A stretch of 64,000 nucleotides of DNA from Clostridiales bacterium. Lineage in GTDB: Bacteria; Bacillota; Clostridia; Caldicoprobacterales; UBA3941. A model generated the notes under the pieces. It did no database searches. It was given only the letters and a program-made list of their open reading frames with translations, and was not told the DNA's origin. Of this stretch, positions 17,273-26,693 are shown one piece after another (position 1 is the stretch's first letter; each line of letters opens with the position of its first letter). Both the position numbers and the translations under genes were made by a program. The DNA lies in contig JAAYGY010000002.1 of assembly GCA_012735575.1 (NCBI GenBank), positions 1-64,000 on the forward strand, written 5' to 3'.

Positions 17273-17923
17273 ATGGAAAACAATAAGAAAAATATAGACA
17301 AGATACTAGAGCTATTAGAGGAAAGATACCGTGGAGCTGGAACTGAGCTGGAGCATAAAAATCCATTTCAACTGCTAATTGCTACTATACTTTCGGCTCA
17401 ATGTACTGATAAGCAGGTGAACAAGGTAACTCCCAGCCTTTTTGAAAAATATCCTGGTCCGGAAGATTTTGCAGCACTTGAACCGGAAGAACTGGAACCT
17501 CATATAAAAAGTTGTGGTTTTTATAAGACCAAGAGTAGAAATATAGTTGCAACCTGTAAAATTCTTATGGAAAAGTATAATGGACAAGTTCCCAAGGATA
17601 TCGATACCCTTCAAAGATTACCCGGGGTGGGAAGAAAAACAGCAAATGTAGTGGCCAGCAACGCTTTTGGTGTTGATGCTATTGCTGTGGATACTCATGT
17701 TTTTAGGGTATCCAACAGGTTAGGGTTAGCTAATGCTGATAATGTATTAGAAACTGAAAAACAACTTATGGAGAATATACCTAAAAATAAATGGAGGGAT
17801 GCCCATCACTGGATAATACATCATGGCAGGCAGATATGCAATGCCAGAAAGCCAAAATGTGAAATATGTTTCCTATCACCTTATTGTCCCTATTATCAGG
17901 AGAATATAATAGGGAAGAAGTAA
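17273..17923 (+). CDS. nth: Endonuclease III
   Basis: DNA glycosylase/AP lyase for oxidised pyrimidines. The helix-hairpin-helix LQRLPGVGRKTANVV carries the catalytic Lys, and the catalytic Asp is in VDTHVFRVSNRLGL. The C-terminal 4Fe-4S cluster motif is CX6CX2CX5C (CNARKPKCEICFLSPYC). It is 216 residues, normal for the family. The ATG at 17273 follows AAGGGTGA. Confidence 0.96.
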   Translation: MENNKKNIDKILELLEERYRGAGTELEHKNPFQLLIATILSAQCTDKQVNKVTPSLFEKYPGPEDFAALEPEELEPHIKSCGFYKTKSRNIVATCKILMEKYNGQVPKDIDTLQRLPGVGRKTANVVASNAFGVDAIAVDTHVFRVSNRLGLANADNVLETEKQLMENIPKNKWRDAHHWIIHHGRQICNARKPKCEICFLSPYCPYYQENIIGKK

Positions 17924-18020
17924 ATAAAAGTATAATATACCACAATAAATTGTTGCTATGAAATTTTAATAATTTGTGTTAAAATAAATAAAACTTTAAA
18001 GTATCAGGGAGGCGGAGAAG

Positions 18021-18842
18021 TTGAAAATCTATGGCCTAGTAGGTACTAGTGGCACAGGCAAAAGTTACAGAGCCTCTACCCTTGCAAATGAACTAGATAT
18101 TTTATACATTATAGATGACGGTTTGTTTATCAAAGGCAGCAAGGTAATTGCGGGCAAGTCTGCGAAAAGAGAAGCCACTATGATAGCTGCTGTGCGACGA
18201 GCATTATTTATGGACAAGGAGCATGCAAACATAGTCAAAAATGCCATAGATAAAGAAAACCCTGATGCCATTTTAATTCTGGGCACTTCTGTCAATATGA
18301 TAAACAGGATTGCAGATACCCTTGGCCTACCATCTGTTGTGGAAATAATCAGGATTGAAGATATTGCTTCCGAAGAAGAAATACAAGTAGCTCGTACTAT
18401 TCGAAAAGATCAGGGTAAGCACGTAATTCCGGTACCGACCCTTGAAATTAGAAAGGATTTTTCTGGATACTTGTTAAATCCTCTAAGGATTTTTAGATTT
18501 ACTGGTAAGGGCAGAAAAATAGAAACTTTAGAAAAAACCGTAATGAGGCCTACCTATAGCTATATGGGCAAGTTTTTTATATCTGATTATGCTGTTGAAT
18601 CTCTAGCCTTATATAACGCAAATAAAGTAGAAGGCGTGCATAGAGTAGCAAAAGTAAATTCTGTTAGTCATTCAGGTGGTGTAGTAATAGATATAGAAAT
18701 AATCGTTTTTTATGGATATAAAATTCATGAAATTATGGAAGAGATTCAGATAAATGTATCAAACGATATAGTGGATTTAACAGGAATTAATGTACTGCAA
18801 GTAAATGTAGCAACAAAAGGTATTGTTGTTGATAAAACCTAA
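18021..18842 (+). CDS. P-loop NTPase fused to an Asp23/Gls24-type domain
   Basis: A 273-residue protein. The N-terminus holds a Walker A motif GLVGTSGTGKSYRAS at residues 5-19 and a hydrophobic Walker B-like strand AILILGTSVNM. The middle (about 85-175) has an IVEIIRIEDIAS-type segment and a linker. The C-terminal ~95 residues (VAKVNSVSHSGGVVIDIEIIVFYG...INVSNDIVDLTGINVLQVNV) look like the alkaline-shock Asp23/Gls24 fold. It starts at TTG 18021 after GGGAGGCGG. Its role is unknown; membrane or cell-envelope stress is a family-level hint for Asp23. I infer the fusion from sequence resemblance, with the N-terminal P-loop being certain and the C-terminal call likely. Confidence 0.7.
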   Translation: MKIYGLVGTSGTGKSYRASTLANELDILYIIDDGLFIKGSKVIAGKSAKREATMIAAVRRALFMDKEHANIVKNAIDKENPDAILILGTSVNMINRIADTLGLPSVVEIIRIEDIASEEEIQVARTIRKDQGKHVIPVPTLEIRKDFSGYLLNPLRIFRFTGKGRKIETLEKTVMRPTYSYMGKFFISDYAVESLALYNANKVEGVHRVAKVNSVSHSGGVVIDIEIIVFYGYKIHEIMEEIQINVSNDIVDLTGINVLQVNVATKGIVVDKT

Positions 18843-18863
18843 TAAGTGAATGGATTCACTTAT
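18842..18863. promoter_or_regulatory. 22-base palindrome upstream of nfnAB, Rex-box-like
   Basis: ATAAGTGAAT-GG-ATTCACTTAT is a perfect palindrome 57 bases before the nfnA start. Its core GTGAA-N4-TTCAC matches the inner part of the Rex (NADH-sensing repressor) operator TTGTGAA-N4-TTCACAA, but the outer TT/AA are AA/TT here. It overlaps the stop of the preceding gene, so a hairpin role is also possible. Confidence 0.4.
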
Positions 18864-18919
18864 CTATAACTATTATAAATCGTAAACATTTTCAATTAAT
18901 GCAATGGGAGGATAAACTC

Positions 18920-19741
18920 GTGTTTGAGATATTGGATAAAAGGATCCTAGCTCCTAATATTGTCCTGATGAAGGTAAAAGCACCTTTGATAACAAAAAAA
19001 GCCATGCCTGGTCAGTTTATTATGTTAAGGGTTAGCGAGGAGGGCGAAAGAATACCTCTGACAATTGCTGATTATGACAGGCAGGAGGATAGTATATCAA
19101 TCATTTTTCAGGAGGTAGGGTTTACTACAAGGGATTTAGGAAATCTTGAAGCAGGTGATTATATAAGAGATTTTGCAGGTCCCCTGGGGCGAGGATCCAA
19201 TCTAGAGGGACTCAATAAGGTATTGTGTGTAGGTGGTGGTGTAGGGATAGCCCCCCTATATCCTCAGATAAAGTTTTTAGGTGAACAGGGATCGTATGTG
19301 GATGTTGTTATAGGTGCTCGAAGTAGTGACTATGTTATACTGCAGGATGAGATAAAAAATTATGCAGCAAATACTTATATTACAACTGATGATGGATCTT
19401 TAGGTCATAAAGGGTTTGTAACTGATATAGTCAAGGAATTAATAGACAGGGGAAATCAGTATGATTCAGTTATTGCTGTAGGTCCTTTACCTATGATGAA
19501 AGCTGTTTGTGACATTACCAAGAAATATAATATTCCTACAACTGTTAGTATGAACCCAATAATGGTAGATGGTACAGGAATGTGCGGTGGTTGCAGAGTA
19601 ACAGTTGGAGGAAAGGTTTATTATGCCTGTGTTGACGGCCCTGAATTTGATGGGCATTTAGTTGATTTTGATGAAGCCATAAGGCGACAGCATATGTATA
19701 AAAAAGAAGAGCAAATAGAGCATGATTGCAGAATAAAATAG
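18920..19741 (+). CDS. nfnA: NADH-dependent ferredoxin:NADP+ oxidoreductase, subunit A (sulfide/dihydroorotate dehydrogenase-like)
   Basis: Small subunit of NfnAB, the electron-bifurcating transhydrogenase that couples NADPH, NAD+ and ferredoxin. It has an FAD domain (PGQFIMLRV, ERIPLTIADYD), an NAD-binding domain (VLCVGGGVGIAPLYPQ), and C-terminal [2Fe-2S] Cys residues in GTGMCGGCRVTV and YYACVDGPEFDGHLVDF. Start: GTG 18920, with GGGAGG 8 bases upstream; the ATG at 18899 precedes the ribosome binding site. It is 273 residues. The nfnB gene follows after 12 bases. Related GltA-associated subunits are the alternative. Confidence 0.88.
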   Translation: MFEILDKRILAPNIVLMKVKAPLITKKAMPGQFIMLRVSEEGERIPLTIADYDRQEDSISIIFQEVGFTTRDLGNLEAGDYIRDFAGPLGRGSNLEGLNKVLCVGGGVGIAPLYPQIKFLGEQGSYVDVVIGARSSDYVILQDEIKNYAANTYITTDDGSLGHKGFVTDIVKELIDRGNQYDSVIAVGPLPMMKAVCDITKKYNIPTTVSMNPIMVDGTGMCGGCRVTVGGKVYYACVDGPEFDGHLVDFDEAIRRQHMYKKEEQIEHDCRIK

Positions 19742-19753
19742 GGGGAAAGTTTT

Positions 19754-21172
19754 ATGAGTTTGATACTTGATAGAGTACCTGTCCGAGAACAAGATCCCCA
19801 AATCAGAAAGCACAATTTCAACGAAGTTTCTTTCGGATATAACTTGGTGGAGGCTATACAGGAGGCGAAGCGCTGCATACAATGTAAAAAACCCAGATGT
19901 ATTGATGGCTGCCCTGTGAATATAGATATACCCAAATTTATTGCTCATGTTTCAGAGGGTGATATAGACAAGGCTAATGAGGCTATTAAAGAAACCAACA
20001 ACCTGCCAGCAATATGTGGACGTGTGTGTCCACAGGAAGAACAGTGTGAAGCTCGATGTATACTTGGAATAAAGGGTGAGCCTGTTGCGATAGGACGGTT
20101 GGAGAGGTTTGCTGCTGATTATACCATGGATAAAACAATCCAAGAATCGATACAAATAGAAAAAAATGGGATAACAATTGCTGTAGTGGGAAGTGGACCG
20201 TCAGGTTTAGCTGCGGCAGCGGATCTTGCTAAACTGGGTTATGAAGTTCATATATTCGAAGCCTTCCATGAGCCAGGCGGTGTATTAATATACGGGATAC
20301 CGGAATTTAGACTTCCCAAAAAATTAGTAAAAAAGGAGATAGAAGGTTTAAAAAAGTTAGGAGTAAAGATTTATACCAATATCATTATTGGCAAGACTAT
20401 AACTATAGATGAGCTGCTTGAGAAAGGCTATAAAGCTGTATTTATTGGAAGCGGCGCGGGTCTGCCTAAATTTATGAATATTCCCGGAGAAAATTTAAAC
20501 GGCGTATATTCTGCAAATGAATACTTGACCAGAATCAATCTTATGAAAGCTTATGATTTTCCCAACAGCCATACCCCGATAAAGAAAGGGAAAAGGGTGG
20601 CAGTAGTAGGGGGTGGCAATGTGGCCATGGATGCAGCCAGAAGTGCACTGCGATTGGGAGCAGAAGAGGTTCGTATAGTATACCGTAGATCAGAAGAGGA
20701 GATGCCGGCTAGACTGGAGGAAGTGCATCATGCCAAAGAAGAGGGCATAATATTTGATGTTCTCACTAATCCGGTAGAGATAATAGGACAAGATGGATGG
20801 GTTAAGAGCTTAAAGTGCGTCAGGATGGAACTGGGAGAGCCAGATTCTTCAGGTAGAAGAACACCGATAGCTATACCCAATTCTGATTTTACCATTGATG
20901 TAGATATAGTAATTATGGCTATTGGGACTAGCCCTAATCCCCTTATTATTTCCACTACTGAAGGTCTTAAAACCCATAGCTGGGGAGGAATTATAGTGGA
21001 TGAAGAAACAGGTGCCACCAGTAAGGATAGGGTATATGCAGGAGGTGATGCAGTAACCGGGGCTGCTACAGTTATTTTAGCCATGGGGGCAGGAAAAAAG
21101 GCAGCTAAAGCTATTCATGAAAGATTATTATATGAGGCGAAGGAAAAAGAAAAATATGCAAGTAAGATGTAA
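19754..21172 (+). CDS. nfnB: NfnB / NADPH-dependent glutamate synthase small-chain-like subunit
   Basis: A 472-residue flavoprotein with an N-terminal ferredoxin-like domain holding two Cys clusters for 4Fe-4S (AKRCIQCKKPRCIDGCPVNI and CGRVCPQEEQCEARC). FAD (VVGSGPSGLAAAADLAKLGY) and NADPH (VAVVGGGNVAMDAARSALRLG) domains follow. With nfnA it forms the bifurcating complex. No large glutamate-synthase (GltB) subunit is adjacent, which favours Nfn over glutamate synthase. ATG 19754 follows GGGGGAAAG. The 3' end overlaps the glycosylase gene by 17 bases. Confidence 0.88.
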   Translation: MSLILDRVPVREQDPQIRKHNFNEVSFGYNLVEAIQEAKRCIQCKKPRCIDGCPVNIDIPKFIAHVSEGDIDKANEAIKETNNLPAICGRVCPQEEQCEARCILGIKGEPVAIGRLERFAADYTMDKTIQESIQIEKNGITIAVVGSGPSGLAAAADLAKLGYEVHIFEAFHEPGGVLIYGIPEFRLPKKLVKKEIEGLKKLGVKIYTNIIIGKTITIDELLEKGYKAVFIGSGAGLPKFMNIPGENLNGVYSANEYLTRINLMKAYDFPNSHTPIKKGKRVAVVGGGNVAMDAARSALRLGAEEVRIVYRRSEEEMPARLEEVHHAKEEGIIFDVLTNPVEIIGQDGWVKSLKCVRMELGEPDSSGRRTPIAIPNSDFTIDVDIVIMAIGTSPNPLIISTTEGLKTHSWGGIIVDEETGATSKDRVYAGGDAVTGAATVILAMGAGKKAAKAIHERLLYEAKEKEKYASKM

Positions 21173-22022
21173 TGGAAATGTAGTAGAAGTAGAGAGTTTA
21201 ACTAACTTTCATCCCCAACATATTTTTGAGTGCGGACAAGCCTTTCGCTGGAACTGGGATGGCCAAGGATATGTGGGGGTGGTTGCAGACAAGGCAGTCA
21301 GGACAGTATGGGATGGAACTAAGTTATTTATAGAAAATGCCACAAGAGAGGATTTTCATAATTTTTGGTGCTTTTATTTTGACTTAGAAACTAATTATGG
21401 AAAAATCATAGATACATTATCTGAAGATCCAGTGCTGAAAGAAGCTGTCAAGTATGGCTGGGGGATTAGAATATTGAATCAAGATCCCTGGGAAACTTTA
21501 ATCTCCTTTATTATATCGGCCAATAACGGAATAAAAAGGATTAAATCCATAATAGAAAGATTATCTAACAGATATGGGGAAAAGATTTTCTATCAAGATC
21601 ATGAGTATTATACATTTCCCAGTATAGATGCACTGGCCAGTGCCCATGAAAAGGATTTAAGGGAATGTGGTTGTGGTTATCGAGCGCCGTATATACGGAA
21701 AACTGCTCAGCTAGTTCAGGAAGGTCAGATTAACCTGGCTGCTTTACGGGATATGGACTACGCAGAAGCTAAAGAGCAACTATTAAAATGTCCAGGAGTA
21801 GGACCTAAGGTAGCTGACTGTATACTTCTATTCTCCTTGGGAAAGAGTCAGGCCTTTCCTGTTGATGTGTGGATCAAACGGATAATGGAAACATTGTATA
21901 TTGATGATATAAAGAATTTTAAGGATATAAGGGAGTTTGCAGAAAATCGCTTTGGTTCTCTTGCAGGATACGCACAACAGTATTTATTTTATTATGCCAG
22001 GGAAAAGAAAATCGGAAAATAA
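21156..22022 (+). CDS. 8-oxoguanine DNA glycosylase (Ogg family)
   Basis: Base-excision glycosylase/AP lyase, 288 residues. The N-terminal domain has FECGQAFRWNWDGQGYVGV, and the HhH catalytic block is CPGVGPKVADCILLF with catalytic K218, then D237 in FPVDVW. The K-D spacing of 19 equals that of human OGG1 (K249/D268). Start: ATG 21156, preceded by GAAGGA; an upstream ATG (21117) lies deep inside nfnB. It is translationally coupled to nfnB by overlap. Substrate identity rests on the Ogg-like architecture. Confidence 0.88.
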   Translation: MQVRCNGNVVEVESLTNFHPQHIFECGQAFRWNWDGQGYVGVVADKAVRTVWDGTKLFIENATREDFHNFWCFYFDLETNYGKIIDTLSEDPVLKEAVKYGWGIRILNQDPWETLISFIISANNGIKRIKSIIERLSNRYGEKIFYQDHEYYTFPSIDALASAHEKDLRECGCGYRAPYIRKTAQLVQEGQINLAALRDMDYAEAKEQLLKCPGVGPKVADCILLFSLGKSQAFPVDVWIKRIMETLYIDDIKNFKDIREFAENRFGSLAGYAQQYLFYYAREKKIGK

Positions 22023-22047
22023 GATAAAAAAACGGAAAATGCTTTAT

Positions 22048-22077
22048 TGACAACAACAGCTGCTTTTGATAAACTGA
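22048..22077 (+). promoter_or_regulatory. Promoter before guaB
   Basis: TTGACA (22048-22053) and TAAACT about 17 bases later make a reasonable sigma-A promoter in the 97-base gap before guaB. No riboswitch aptamer was recognised here. Confidence 0.55.
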
Positions 22078-22113
22078 CTTTTAACAAATTATCCTATTAT
22101 TCTAATTAACTGA

Positions 22114-23619
<1,506 letters not shown>

Positions 23620-23640
23620 TAATATTGTCAAAAAAAGATA

Positions 23641-23673
23641 AAGCTATGGACTAGCCATTCCATGGCTTTTCTT
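23641..23673 (+). terminator. Intrinsic terminator between guaB and guaA
   Basis: AAGCTATGGA (23641-23650) pairs with TCCATGGCTT (23659-23668) with one G-U pair, an 8-base loop and a following TTCTTTT. Confidence 0.8.
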
Positions 23674-23719
23674 TTCTATTGTTTATTATTTGTACTTATT
23701 AACAAGGAGGATAAAGTTT

Positions 23720-24973
23720 ATGGAAAAGGAATTAGTGCTGGTTCTAAACTTTGGTGGTGAATCCAGTCAAAAAATTGCCCGCAAAATACGAGATTTAAAA
23801 GTATATAGTGAAATTCTACCTTATAATGCATCAATAGACAGGATAAAAAACTTGAAGCCAAAAGGTATAGTGTTGACTGGCATTCATGATGTAAATACTT
23901 CTGACAAAAATAAATATATTAAAGAAGCTAATCAGTTGGATGTACCTAATAAGGTAATAAATAGTGTGGATGAAGAAGAAATAAAGAATTTTATATTTGA
24001 ACAATGTGGCTGTCAAGGTAATTGGGATATGGCAAGCTTTATTGATGACTCTATTGAAAGGATTAGGCAAAGAGTTGGCAATAAAAAGGTCTTGTGTGCC
24101 TTATCCGGAGGCGTGGATAGCTCTGTTGCAGCTGTATTGATACATAAAGCTATAGGTGATCAACTGGTATGTATCTTTGTAGATCATGGGTTGATGAGAA
24201 AGAATGAGGGAGACGAGGTTGAGCGGGTTTTCAAGGAACAGTTTAATTTAAATTTAATTAGGGTAAATGCTGAGGACCGTTTCCTCAATCGTCTAAAGGG
24301 TGTGTCTGATCCAGAAACAAAACGAAAAATCATTGGAGAGGAATTTATTCGGGTATTTGAGGAAGAAGCAAAGAAGATAGGAAAGGTTGATTTTTTAGTT
24401 CAGGGCACTATATATCCCGATGTTATAGAAAGCGGTGGAGATGAGGCCCATCTGGTAAAAAGCCATCATAATGTAGGCGGTTTACCAGAAAATGTGGAAT
24501 TTGAGGAGATTATTGAGCCTCTAAGGGATCTTTTTAAAGACGAGGTCAGAAGAGTGGGTGAAGAACTTGGTATACCAAAGCATATGGTATGGAGACAGCC
24601 CTTTCCAGGTCCGGGACTAGCCATTAGGATAATAGGAGATATAACCCGTGAAAAGTTAGATATACTAAGAGAAGCCGATGCAATATTCAGGGAAGAAATT
24701 GCATTAGCAGGGCTGGACAAAGAAATCTGGCAATATTTTGCGGTATTAACTGATATGAAAAGTGTAGGTGTAACCCATGGGAAACGAACCTACGATTATA
24801 CCATTGCATTAAGGGGCGTTACCAGTATCGATGGTATGAGCGCCAATTGGGCTAGAATTCCTCATGAAGTACTAGATAAAATATCTAGACGCATAACTGC
24901 TGAAGTTCCCCACGTAAACAGGGTGGTGTATGATATAACCAGCAAGCCACCAGCTACTATTGAATGGGAATAA
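23720..24973 (+). CDS. guaA: GMP synthase with internally deleted glutaminase domain
   Basis: Amidates XMP to GMP using ATP. It is 417 residues versus about 510 for normal GuaA. Residues 4-54 align with the start of the class I glutaminase ([42 protein letters not shown]), but TGGPxSV is TGIHDVN. After LDVP (73-76) the sequence jumps directly to the end of the domain ([19 protein letters not shown]96). The nucleophile elbow (GxCYG) and the His/Glu segment are therefore absent. The ATP-pyrophosphatase half is intact: SGGVDSS at 129-135, [12 protein letters not shown], and the C-terminal [12 protein letters not shown] 23720 follows AAGGAGG; no frameshift or stop is seen. It should use ammonia or a separate glutaminase. 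Confidence 0.92.
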   Translation: MEKELVLVLNFGGESSQKIARKIRDLKVYSEILPYNASIDRIKNLKPKGIVLTGIHDVNTSDKNKYIKEANQLDVPNKVINSVDEEEIKNFIFEQCGCQGNWDMASFIDDSIERIRQRVGNKKVLCALSGGVDSSVAAVLIHKAIGDQLVCIFVDHGLMRKNEGDEVERVFKEQFNLNLIRVNAEDRFLNRLKGVSDPETKRKIIGEEFIRVFEEEAKKIGKVDFLVQGTIYPDVIESGGDEAHLVKSHHNVGGLPENVEFEEIIEPLRDLFKDEVRRVGEELGIPKHMVWRQPFPGPGLAIRIIGDITREKLDILREADAIFREEIALAGLDKEIWQYFAVLTDMKSVGVTHGKRTYDYTIALRGVTSIDGMSANWARIPHEVLDKISRRITAEVPHVNRVVYDITSKPPATIEWE

Positions 24974-25030
24974 TTTAAGTTATTGACAAATCAAGAATTA
25001 TCAATAATTTATTGTTGCTAATGTTACTGT

Positions 25031-25086
25031 AAGGTAGGTTTTGTTTTATAGGTAGATGCCTGTTCGTCAAAACCTACTTTATTTTA
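25031..25086 (+). terminator. Hairpin after guaA
   Basis: AAGGTAGGTTTTG (25031-25043) pairs with CAAAACCTACTTT (25068-25080) with one G-U pair and a 24-base loop, followed by ATTTTAT. Likely the guaA terminator. Confidence 0.65.
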
Positions 25087-25150
25087 TAGTAGTGTGTATA
25101 TCAAAATGTTAATAAATCCGAGTAATATTAATTTATAGGGGGAATTTGAT

Positions 25151-25477
25151 ATGAATGATTTTGGCCTAAAAGAAATGCAAGAAATGCAAAAACAATTGCA
25201 GCAAAAATATAGGGATAAATGGGGTGATTTATCTCCAGATATAGGCCGGGATATGTTATTGTGGATGATGATTGAGGTCGGTGAAGCAGCTGATATTATC
25301 AAGAAAAAAGGCGACAATAGTATCATGAATGATGAAGAGACCAGAAATCATTTTTTAGAGGAATTGTGTGATGTATTAATGTATTATAATGATATACTGC
25401 TTTGTTATTCCATTTCACCTGAAGAATTAAAGAAGGTATATTTGCAAAAACATAATAGAAATATGAAACGCTGGTAA
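25151..25477 (+). CDS. MazG-like nucleotide pyrophosphohydrolase
   Basis: A 108-residue all-alpha NTP-PPase domain. The metal-binding helices are EVGEAADIIKKKGD and HFLEELCDVLMYYND, giving the EExxE / ExxD pattern of MazG and dUTPase-2 folds. Substrate could be a non-canonical or general NTP. ATG 25151 follows TAGGGGGAA. It lies between guaA and the purine operon promoter, so it probably has its own transcript from the 177-base gap upstream. Function is inferred from the fold only. Confidence 0.78.
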   Translation: MNDFGLKEMQEMQKQLQQKYRDKWGDLSPDIGRDMLLWMMIEVGEAADIIKKKGDNSIMNDEETRNHFLEELCDVLMYYNDILLCYSISPEELKKVYLQKHNRNMKRW

Positions 25478-25512
25478 TTTCCTTTATGCCACTAGAAAAG
25501 TAGGGCAGAAGA

Positions 25513-25556
25513 AAAACCGAACATTATTTGAGAATATCAAAAAAATGTTCAAAAAA
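25513..25556 (+). promoter_or_regulatory. Inverted PurBox pair upstream of purC
   Basis: AAAACCGAACATT (25513-25525) matches the PurR operator consensus AWWWCCGAACWWT. The second, inverted box AATGTTCAAAAAA (25544-25556) keeps GTTC but has AA for GG. The two are 18 bases apart and sit just before the promoter, the arrangement used by the Bacillus-type PurR repressor. No purR gene is in the window. Confidence 0.8.
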
Positions 25557-25559
25557 TCA

Positions 25560-25587
25560 TTGACATTCGTATACATTGTGCTATCAT
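25560..25587 (+). promoter_or_regulatory. Sigma-A promoter of the purine operon
   Basis: TTGACA (25560-25565), a 16-base spacer, and TATCAT (25582-25587). Directly downstream of the PurBox pair. Confidence 0.8.
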
Positions 25588-25609
25588 TAAGATATGAAAA
25601 CAATAATTG

Positions 25610-25782
25610 GCTCATATAAATCTAAATCTCAATCGTAAAATATTAACTATGAGCGAAAGCGTACCTGGGGTTGTGGGCAATTAGTCCTGTCAGGTTAATG
25701 GAGTAAGGATATTATCTTTTGATAGTATTACACCTAAGAAAAAACCCAGTCGGGTAGGTTTCGCTTGCCTACTAGACTGGGT
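25610..25782 (+). promoter_or_regulatory. Decayed purine riboswitch leader of purC
   Basis: The P1 arms GCTCATA (25610-25616) and TATGAGC (25648-25654) enclose only 31 bases, against 55-59 in the two related elements in this window. The core GTTTCTAC (J2/3) and P2 are missing, while CGTAAA from loop L3 (25634-25639) and the C before TATGAGC remain. The downstream platform is kept: AGCGAAA after P1, and a hairpin ACCCAGTC (25744-25751) / GACTGGGT (25775-25782) with TTTCGCT in its loop. It ends in ATAATAATTT rather than a U-run. Probably a nonfunctional remnant. Confidence 0.65.
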
Positions 25783-25807
25783 ATAATAATTTCTAAGAGG
25801 TGATATT

Positions 25808-26494
25808 ATGGAATTGGTATACAAGGGAAAGACAAAGGATATATACAAATTAGAAGATGGCAACTATATTTTTAAATTTAAAGATGATGTGACAGGAGAG
25901 GATGGAGTATTTGACCCAGGAGGGAATACTGTAGTATCAAAGGTTGAGGGTATGGGAAAATCAAACTTAAGAGTTACTAAGTTTTTCTTTGATAAGTTGA
26001 AAGAGTTGGGTATTCCTACGCATTATATAGATGCAGATCTAGATAACAATACTATGACTGTAATGCCTGCAAAGCTGTTTGGTAAAGGTGTTGAGGTAAT
26101 ACTTAGATATAGAGCTGTAGGCAGTTTTATCCGACGCTATGGTGCCTATGCAAAGGAAGGGCAGCATCTGGATGGATATGTTGAAGTCACTTTGAAGGAT
26201 GATAAGAGAAAGGACCCCTTGATTACAGAAGATGGCCTTGTGATGCTTAACATAATGACAAGGGATGAATATAAGACGATCAAAGAGCTGACCAAAAGGA
26301 TTGCCCAAGTAGTAAAGGACGAGCTTGAAAGAAAGGGAATGGAATTGTACGATATAAAGTTTGAGTTTGGAAGAATTGGTGAGGACAACCATATAGGCCT
26401 TATTGACGAGATTTCTGGTGGAAATATGCGAGTTTATAAGAATGGAGAATATGTAGAACCTCTTGAGCTGGAAAGATTAATGTTTGGAGATTAG
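25808..26494 (+). CDS. purC: SAICAR synthase (phosphoribosylaminoimidazole-succinocarboxamide synthase)
   Basis: Joins CAIR and aspartate with ATP. It has YKGKTKDIYKLEDGNYIFKFKDD at the N-terminus, VILRYRAVGSFIRRYG, DPLITED and the C-terminal LIDEISGGNMRVYKNGE (in place of the usual GDEISPDxxR). It is 228 residues, somewhat short of the usual ~235-240. ATG 25808 follows AAGAGGTGA. It is the first gene of purC-L-E-F-M-N-H-D. The SAGNMR for SPDxxR change at the substrate end is noticeable, but the rest of the family core is present. Confidence 0.9.
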   Translation: MELVYKGKTKDIYKLEDGNYIFKFKDDVTGEDGVFDPGGNTVVSKVEGMGKSNLRVTKFFFDKLKELGIPTHYIDADLDNNTMTVMPAKLFGKGVEVILRYRAVGSFIRRYGAYAKEGQHLDGYVEVTLKDDKRKDPLITEDGLVMLNIMTRDEYKTIKELTKRIAQVVKDELERKGMELYDIKFEFGRIGEDNHIGLIDEISGGNMRVYKNGEYVEPLELERLMFGD

Positions 26495-26505
26495 TTGAAT
26501 GTTTT

Positions 26506-26578
26506 GCTCATATAAGTCTCATAATAGGGTTGGGACGTTTCTACAAAATGACCGTAAATCATTCGGCTATGTATGAGC
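26506..26578 (+). promoter_or_regulatory. Variant purine-riboswitch-like aptamer inside the operon, before purL
   Basis: P1 arms GCTCATA (26506-26512) and TATGAGC (26572-26578) enclose GTCTC/GGGAC (P2), J2/3 GTTTCTAC (26537-26544), AATGA/TCATT (P3) and L3 CCGTAAA (26552-26558). A GGG in L2 can kiss CC in L3. Deviations from the guanine consensus: J1/2 reads TAAGTC instead of TAATC, and the 3' side has an extra TATG between GGC and P1. Ligand specificity cannot be read with certainty. Confidence 0.72.
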
Positions 26579-26599
26579 GAAACTATACCTGGAGGTTCT

Positions 26600-26645
26600 A
26601 ACCCAGTTGTGTAGGTTTCGCTTAATCTATTCAGCTGGGTTTTTG
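26600..26645 (+). terminator. Riboswitch-linked terminator before purL
   Basis: AACCCAGTTG (26600-26609) pairs with CAGCTGGGTT (26632-26641), followed by a U-run. Its loop has GTTTCGCT, which is complementary to AGCGAAAC just after P1 (26576-26583), giving a mutually exclusive antiterminator: ligand-bound P1 favours termination. Confidence 0.75.
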
Positions 26646-26693
26646 TTTATGGTGAGGATAACGGGTTATAAAACTACTAAGGAGGAGTAGAGC

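Noticed and set aside
19621-19948. Open frames on the minus strand across nfnA/nfnB
   Set aside because: They mirror well-supported genes, have no ribosome binding sites, and their translations have no protein-like features.
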